Assembly (NCBI GenBank): GCA_017591395.1
Contig: WEDG01005660.1
Span: 1 to 64,000, forward strand
Direction: 5' to 3'
Source of the DNA: Schistocephalus solidus
Taxonomy: Eukaryota; Platyhelminthes; Cestoda; Diphyllobothriidea; Diphyllobothriidae
DNA: 64,000 nt
Shown here: one piece after another, positions 60,551 to 64,000 of the stretch
Layout of the letters: every line of letters starts with the position of its first letter
How positions within the stretch are numbered: the first letter of the stretch is position 1
The notes under the pieces: model-generated
The model's input: only the letters and a program-made list of their open reading frames with translations
What the model was told of the DNA's origin: nothing
Database searches by the model: none
Translations under genes and position numbers: made by a program

Positions 60551-62290
60551 ATATCAAACAACAAAATCTATAGATTTGTATGTATTGTGCTATAAAATAA
60601 AAGTAGTTTTAGTTTAAAATGTTTCAAGTAAATCCCTTCTTCAGCCTGAAATTATAAACTAAATTCAATGAAAAACAAGTGAAGCCAAATGTAAGGAATC
60701 ACATTGTTTTCCAAATCCATAAATGCATTCACCTTTTAAAATTTTTTTTGCACATATCGGAAGTTTTTTATCATAAAACGCAGTAATGACATTTATTATT
60801 TGTAAAATGGGACAACAAATAAAAAACATAAAAAAATACTGTGATGATAGACTCGTAGAATAATCCGTGTTGGGAAAATATAGGGATTTAAAGGTCGCTG
60901 GCAGCTAATCAGCATTTGTCGGAAAATCTTAATATATATTCGCCTACTGTTTTGTGTATTTTTAATCTTAGAACGGAGCATCAAAATAAACAAATGTAGC
61001 GAAAAAACTCCAATATAAATGAAAAAGTGATTTCTTCATTTTCAGCAGAAATCACACCATTTATTTTCAGGAGAGTCAAAAAACGGTCGAAGTTCGACAT
61101 TTTTACGTTGCCGCAAACTTTGAAAATGGTAAAGTGCGCATATGTTTCTCGGAATAATATTCAACTTAAGCGCTTTTTAATGAAGTACCTTATTAAAGAA
61201 AGTTTTTTCAATCTATCGTAGACATTTTAACTGCTGACCTCTTAAAAATTATCCATTCCGATAAAATGTACGCAATTACTTTTTAAAGTTGATGAGAAGC
61301 AAAGTATTACTTTGATCAAAGCAGACCTGTCCTCGTGGCCGCCATTTCTTTGACGAGGATCAGAAGACGGACTGCAAAGATTTTTCTGCCCTCCTATCAA
61401 TCCCACCCCGACAACCATACGATTTGTTCTACTTACCCGCATATTTGACTTAGCCTTACAGTGATATAATGTAAAGGTCAGACGAAAATTCATTGAAAGT
61501 TAATATCTGCTCACCAAATTGTTTTTAGAACACTTTCATGCATACTATTTGAAATAATTACTGTAATTTAAAAGAAAAAAGTTGAGCATACATTGCCTGA
61601 CACATGCATAACAGTATTTTATGAAAGGAGAGTCAAAAATGCGGAGATTAATCTACCGAAAATAACCTATGATGGAAGCAACTCCCGACTCTCTGCCGGC
61701 CAAGGCCCCTAAAACCGCACATATCGCGTTTCCTGGTGTCTGCAATACTAACTTGTTGAGGGAGCATTGCTGCATTATCTGCATCTATCTTCTTGCAGGA
61801 AACTGGGTACCATTTTGATATAAATATTTCTGCCCTCAAATTTAAAGGTTATGAACTTTCCGGACTGATGCGCTGACTATGCAAAGAGACTAACAAAGGT
61901 TGGTGCTTCTCTCTTGTAAATGAATTCTTTAGTACCTAAATGATTTGATGATCAACAAATGGTTCTTGGGCCTATAAAAATGAGGTTTTTGGTGCTTTAA
62001 ATGCACGTTAGCGATTAATGTCTGAGGCAAATAAAGAGCAACAATTTCAATCCCTGGAGTATTTAATCAGAGAACAGACAGGGCACGCTCGGGGATGCAC
62101 TGCTGAGCCGGATAACTCGCACCTGTGTCTTGCAGCGGCAGAATATCGGTGAAACACGTGGATGGGCTTTTATTTAGTGCGTGTTCTGTCAGTGTGGTGC
62201 ATCGTGTTACCTCAAGTAGGAAAGAGGACAGCTATTCGATTTCCTAAATAATGCTTGTAGTAACAGGAGCTTTCGAAGGTGAAAAGGTGT
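60551..62290. other. No gene recognised (1.7 kb)
   Basis: AT-rich. No TSP1-like exon was found on the minus strand downstream of the decayed Ig exon. Confidence 0.4.
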
Positions 62291-62297
62291 TCATTTT

Positions 62298-62561
62298 TTA
62301 GAGATCGAAACAGCAACAGTAATAGAGCGTAGGAGACAATCCAGAGTCAATTTCCGACCTTGAAACCACGGAGACCAGACGTTCACCCTTGGTCAGGTAC
62401 ATTTCCATATTTCTGCGTTCTTCTAACAGAAATTTACCAAGTTGGAAGTGTTTCAAACAAACGTTCGTCCAGGCATAATGCACGACGGTACACTTAATTA
62501 CGGATTGCGGGCCTATGAGACTATGGGCTCCCTTTCCAACTTTAAGGCGAATATTGTGAAC
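62298..62561 (-). pseudogene. Decayed copy of the ADAMTS-like Ig exon
   Basis: The minus strand reads VHNIRLKVGKGAHSLIG, then SVIKCTVVHY, CLKHFQLGKFL and MYLTKGERLV. This lines up residue by residue with exon 4 of the 27.7-41.7 kb gene (VNNIRLQVGEEAYILPG, VVIKCPVKHY, VWKHFRHGEFL, IYVTKSGRLV). The splice acceptor is kept: a T-rich run and 'gacttgcag' directly before GTT, as in exon 4. The core Trp of the Ig fold is replaced by Cys, the GEWQCFAG end is not recognisable, and a stop follows at 62298. Because the intron border is preserved, it arose by genomic duplication, not from processed mRNA. A living but divergent paralogue is less likely. Confidence 0.82.
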
Positions 62562-62596
62562 CTGCAAGTCAAAAACTGGATTCTAGTTAAGAAAAC

Positions 62597-62972
62597 CGGC
62601 CGCCTAAACAGGACACGGGAGTAGGAACCACCTCAACCGCCTCAAATAAGTAACCTTACGTTTAATTTTAGAAAGGGTACATATACCCGTGTCTTAACGC
62701 TAACTAGCTCTAACGTAAAACTAATCTGTCACCTAAATCTCAACCCAAAACCCACGCTAAACCTCAACCTTACAGTTAACGTGATGATAAACACAACCAT
62801 TGGCCTAATCATGACGTTAACCCCAACTCTGTACTTAACCTCATTTAAACCTAACCCTTAAACTGAACTCTAACCCTCAACTTCATGCTAAACATATGTC
62901 CCTAGGAATGTAGCGCAAAGCCACATGTATTGCGTATGGTTCCCTATTCCCGTGTCCTGTTTAGGCGGCCAT
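62597..62972. mobile_element. MITE-like element, telomere-like interior (copy 3, best preserved)
   Basis: Near-perfect terminal inverted repeats of about 30 bp: left 'ggccgcctaaacaggacacg' continuing 'ggagtaggaacc', and right 'ggttccctattcccgtgtcc' continuing 'tgtttaggcggcc'. The interior begins with 'agaaagggtacatataccc' and 'aactagctctaacgtaaaac', then has many degenerate CCCTAA/TAACCC units (about 62735-62880). No open frame; non-autonomous. It sits about 35 bp upstream of the splice acceptor of the decayed Ig exon. No clear target-site duplication. Confidence 0.85.
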
Positions 62973-64000
62973 AAATTTCATCCTTACACAAAACTTTTCA
63001 ACGTGCCTTTTGTTGCAAAATATTGACAATTTACAGTTCATAGATTTCATCATCACGACAAGTAATTATGAATTCTGATCTGTGGTGAGATACAAGAAAC
63101 AATATCAGCGAAAAATAAGCAGCAGGATGATTTTTACCCGGAGGTCAGGGCTTGGTTACATAATGTTAATGTATTTCTCAATCCCGTAGGATGATGAAAC
63201 GGAAGGTCCAAAGCACACCAGTCAAGAGGATACCCACGTGTACTCATCAAATTCAGTCAACTTTTAAAAAACGCTAGGATCCGACCGCTGAAACTGTTGG
63301 TATGTTTTTTTTCTGAATTTTGAATAAGACGAACAAGTTCAACATCGGAGACTACAGTAACAGTCATACATTTTCCACTTTGCCGAGTTCTATTCAAGCT
63401 TTGGTCGTGAATTTCCTGTGCTGGAAACGTCATTGTATGGCCTGTCGGAGAACACACGACACCTGATACGCAAATTTACGTCAATATGCCAGTTAGCGTA
63501 ACTGCAATAAATATTCTTATCGGCCCAGCAGCTCTGTAATTACACTTGCGATCGTTCTTGCGTGACTGAAAGCGGAATTTGTAGGCCGTTCAGCAGGCGT
63601 AGGCAAAAACTTGTCACAGCGTGTAAATTATTCGAACCTCTAGTTTTGTGCGCGTGCCTGTGTCCCGCAACGTTACCGTGACAGGTGCGAATGCGATAAG
63701 GCAAGAAACTACGGGTTATTCGGCTGCTCTAAGTCGATAATTAGTTGGCGTATCGCTTAAACATGTGGTTAATTTTTGGGCTGCAGTCGATGCATTGTGC
63801 TTCATACCTCGCAAATAACGTGACATCGATCATTGTTCGCAGTAAAGCTGCAGTACATGTGCGTGGATGAGAACTTGGCGAGGGAGACATGCGCAGCATA
63901 CAGTTGCCTTTTATCAAGCTCACTGAACTCGAAAGGCGTAAAGGCGTAAAGAGAAACGTTGATCAGCTTCTTTTCGGTCTCTGGCTAGGTTGCATCCCGA
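62973..64000. other. No gene recognised
   Basis: Minus-strand frames at 63257-63457 and 63741-63923 show no domain. If the decayed Ig exon once had upstream exons on the minus strand, they are not recognisable here. Confidence 0.4.

Noticed and set aside
62735..62880. Interstitial telomere or chromosome end
   Set aside because: The units are highly degenerate and are bounded by the terminal inverted repeats of a small element.

Overview
This is a eukaryotic window. It has long GT-AG introns, one multi-exon gene for a secreted extracellular-matrix protein, and many decayed transposable elements: Penelope-like elements (PLEs), tRNA-derived SINEs, Ty3/gypsy remnants, MITE-like repeats and TA microsatellites. 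The abundance of GIY-YIG Penelope-like elements together with tRNA-type SINEs suggests an invertebrate, most likely a flatworm. That is inference from the repeat and gene types; no species marker was seen.

The one convincing host gene is on the + strand at about 27.7-41.7 kb, in seven exons assembled here by splice signals and reading phase. It encodes a compact ADAMTS-like/papilin-like protein: signal peptide, three TSP1 repeats, one Ig domain, three more TSP1 repeats and a C-terminal PLAC domain, about 595 residues. Every exon-exon phase fits. Exon 6 has one extra C in a CCC run, which breaks the frame before the PLAC exon; this is either an assembly error or a real lesion. A decayed copy of the Ig exon, still with its splice acceptor, lies on the - strand at 62.3-62.56 kb.

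0-27 kb is repeat territory. PLE-A (- strand, 4.6-6.5 kb) has its 3' tail at about 4.1-4.5 kb, and the same tail recurs at 17.8-18.4 kb. PLE-B (8.97-11.84 kb) has an RT and GIY-YIG pseudogene between roughly 420-bp inverted repeats. A PLE C-terminal fragment lies at 13.86-14.1 kb, and a hairpin-shaped PLE 3' end (PLE-D) at 19.72-20.27 kb. A solitary PLE-B terminal repeat lies at 20.49-20.63 kb. SINE copies, several of them fold-back composites, lie at 0.94, 7.3, 8.0, 19.1 and 20.4 kb.

27-44 kb is the host gene. Intron 5 holds a (TA)n tract and a tandem array of SINEs with a period near 309 bp, followed by an inverted SINE. 44-53 kb looks richer in G+C and holds Ty3/gypsy pol remnants plus a second hairpin-shaped PLE (PLE-E, 48.90-49.99 kb) whose loop is the GIY-YIG core. 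53-64 kb holds a MITE-like family with telomere-like interior repeats (also one copy at 28.4 kb), a PLE RT remnant (58.9-59.4 kb), a roughly 1-kb AT-rich fold-back and the decayed Ig exon.

No CRISPR array, operon, rRNA or credible functional tRNA gene was seen. The most noteworthy pattern is that three differently diverged PLE loci carry inverted duplications that include their own C-terminal coding end. All alignments were made by eye, so boundaries are good to about 10-30 bp and identities are approximate.
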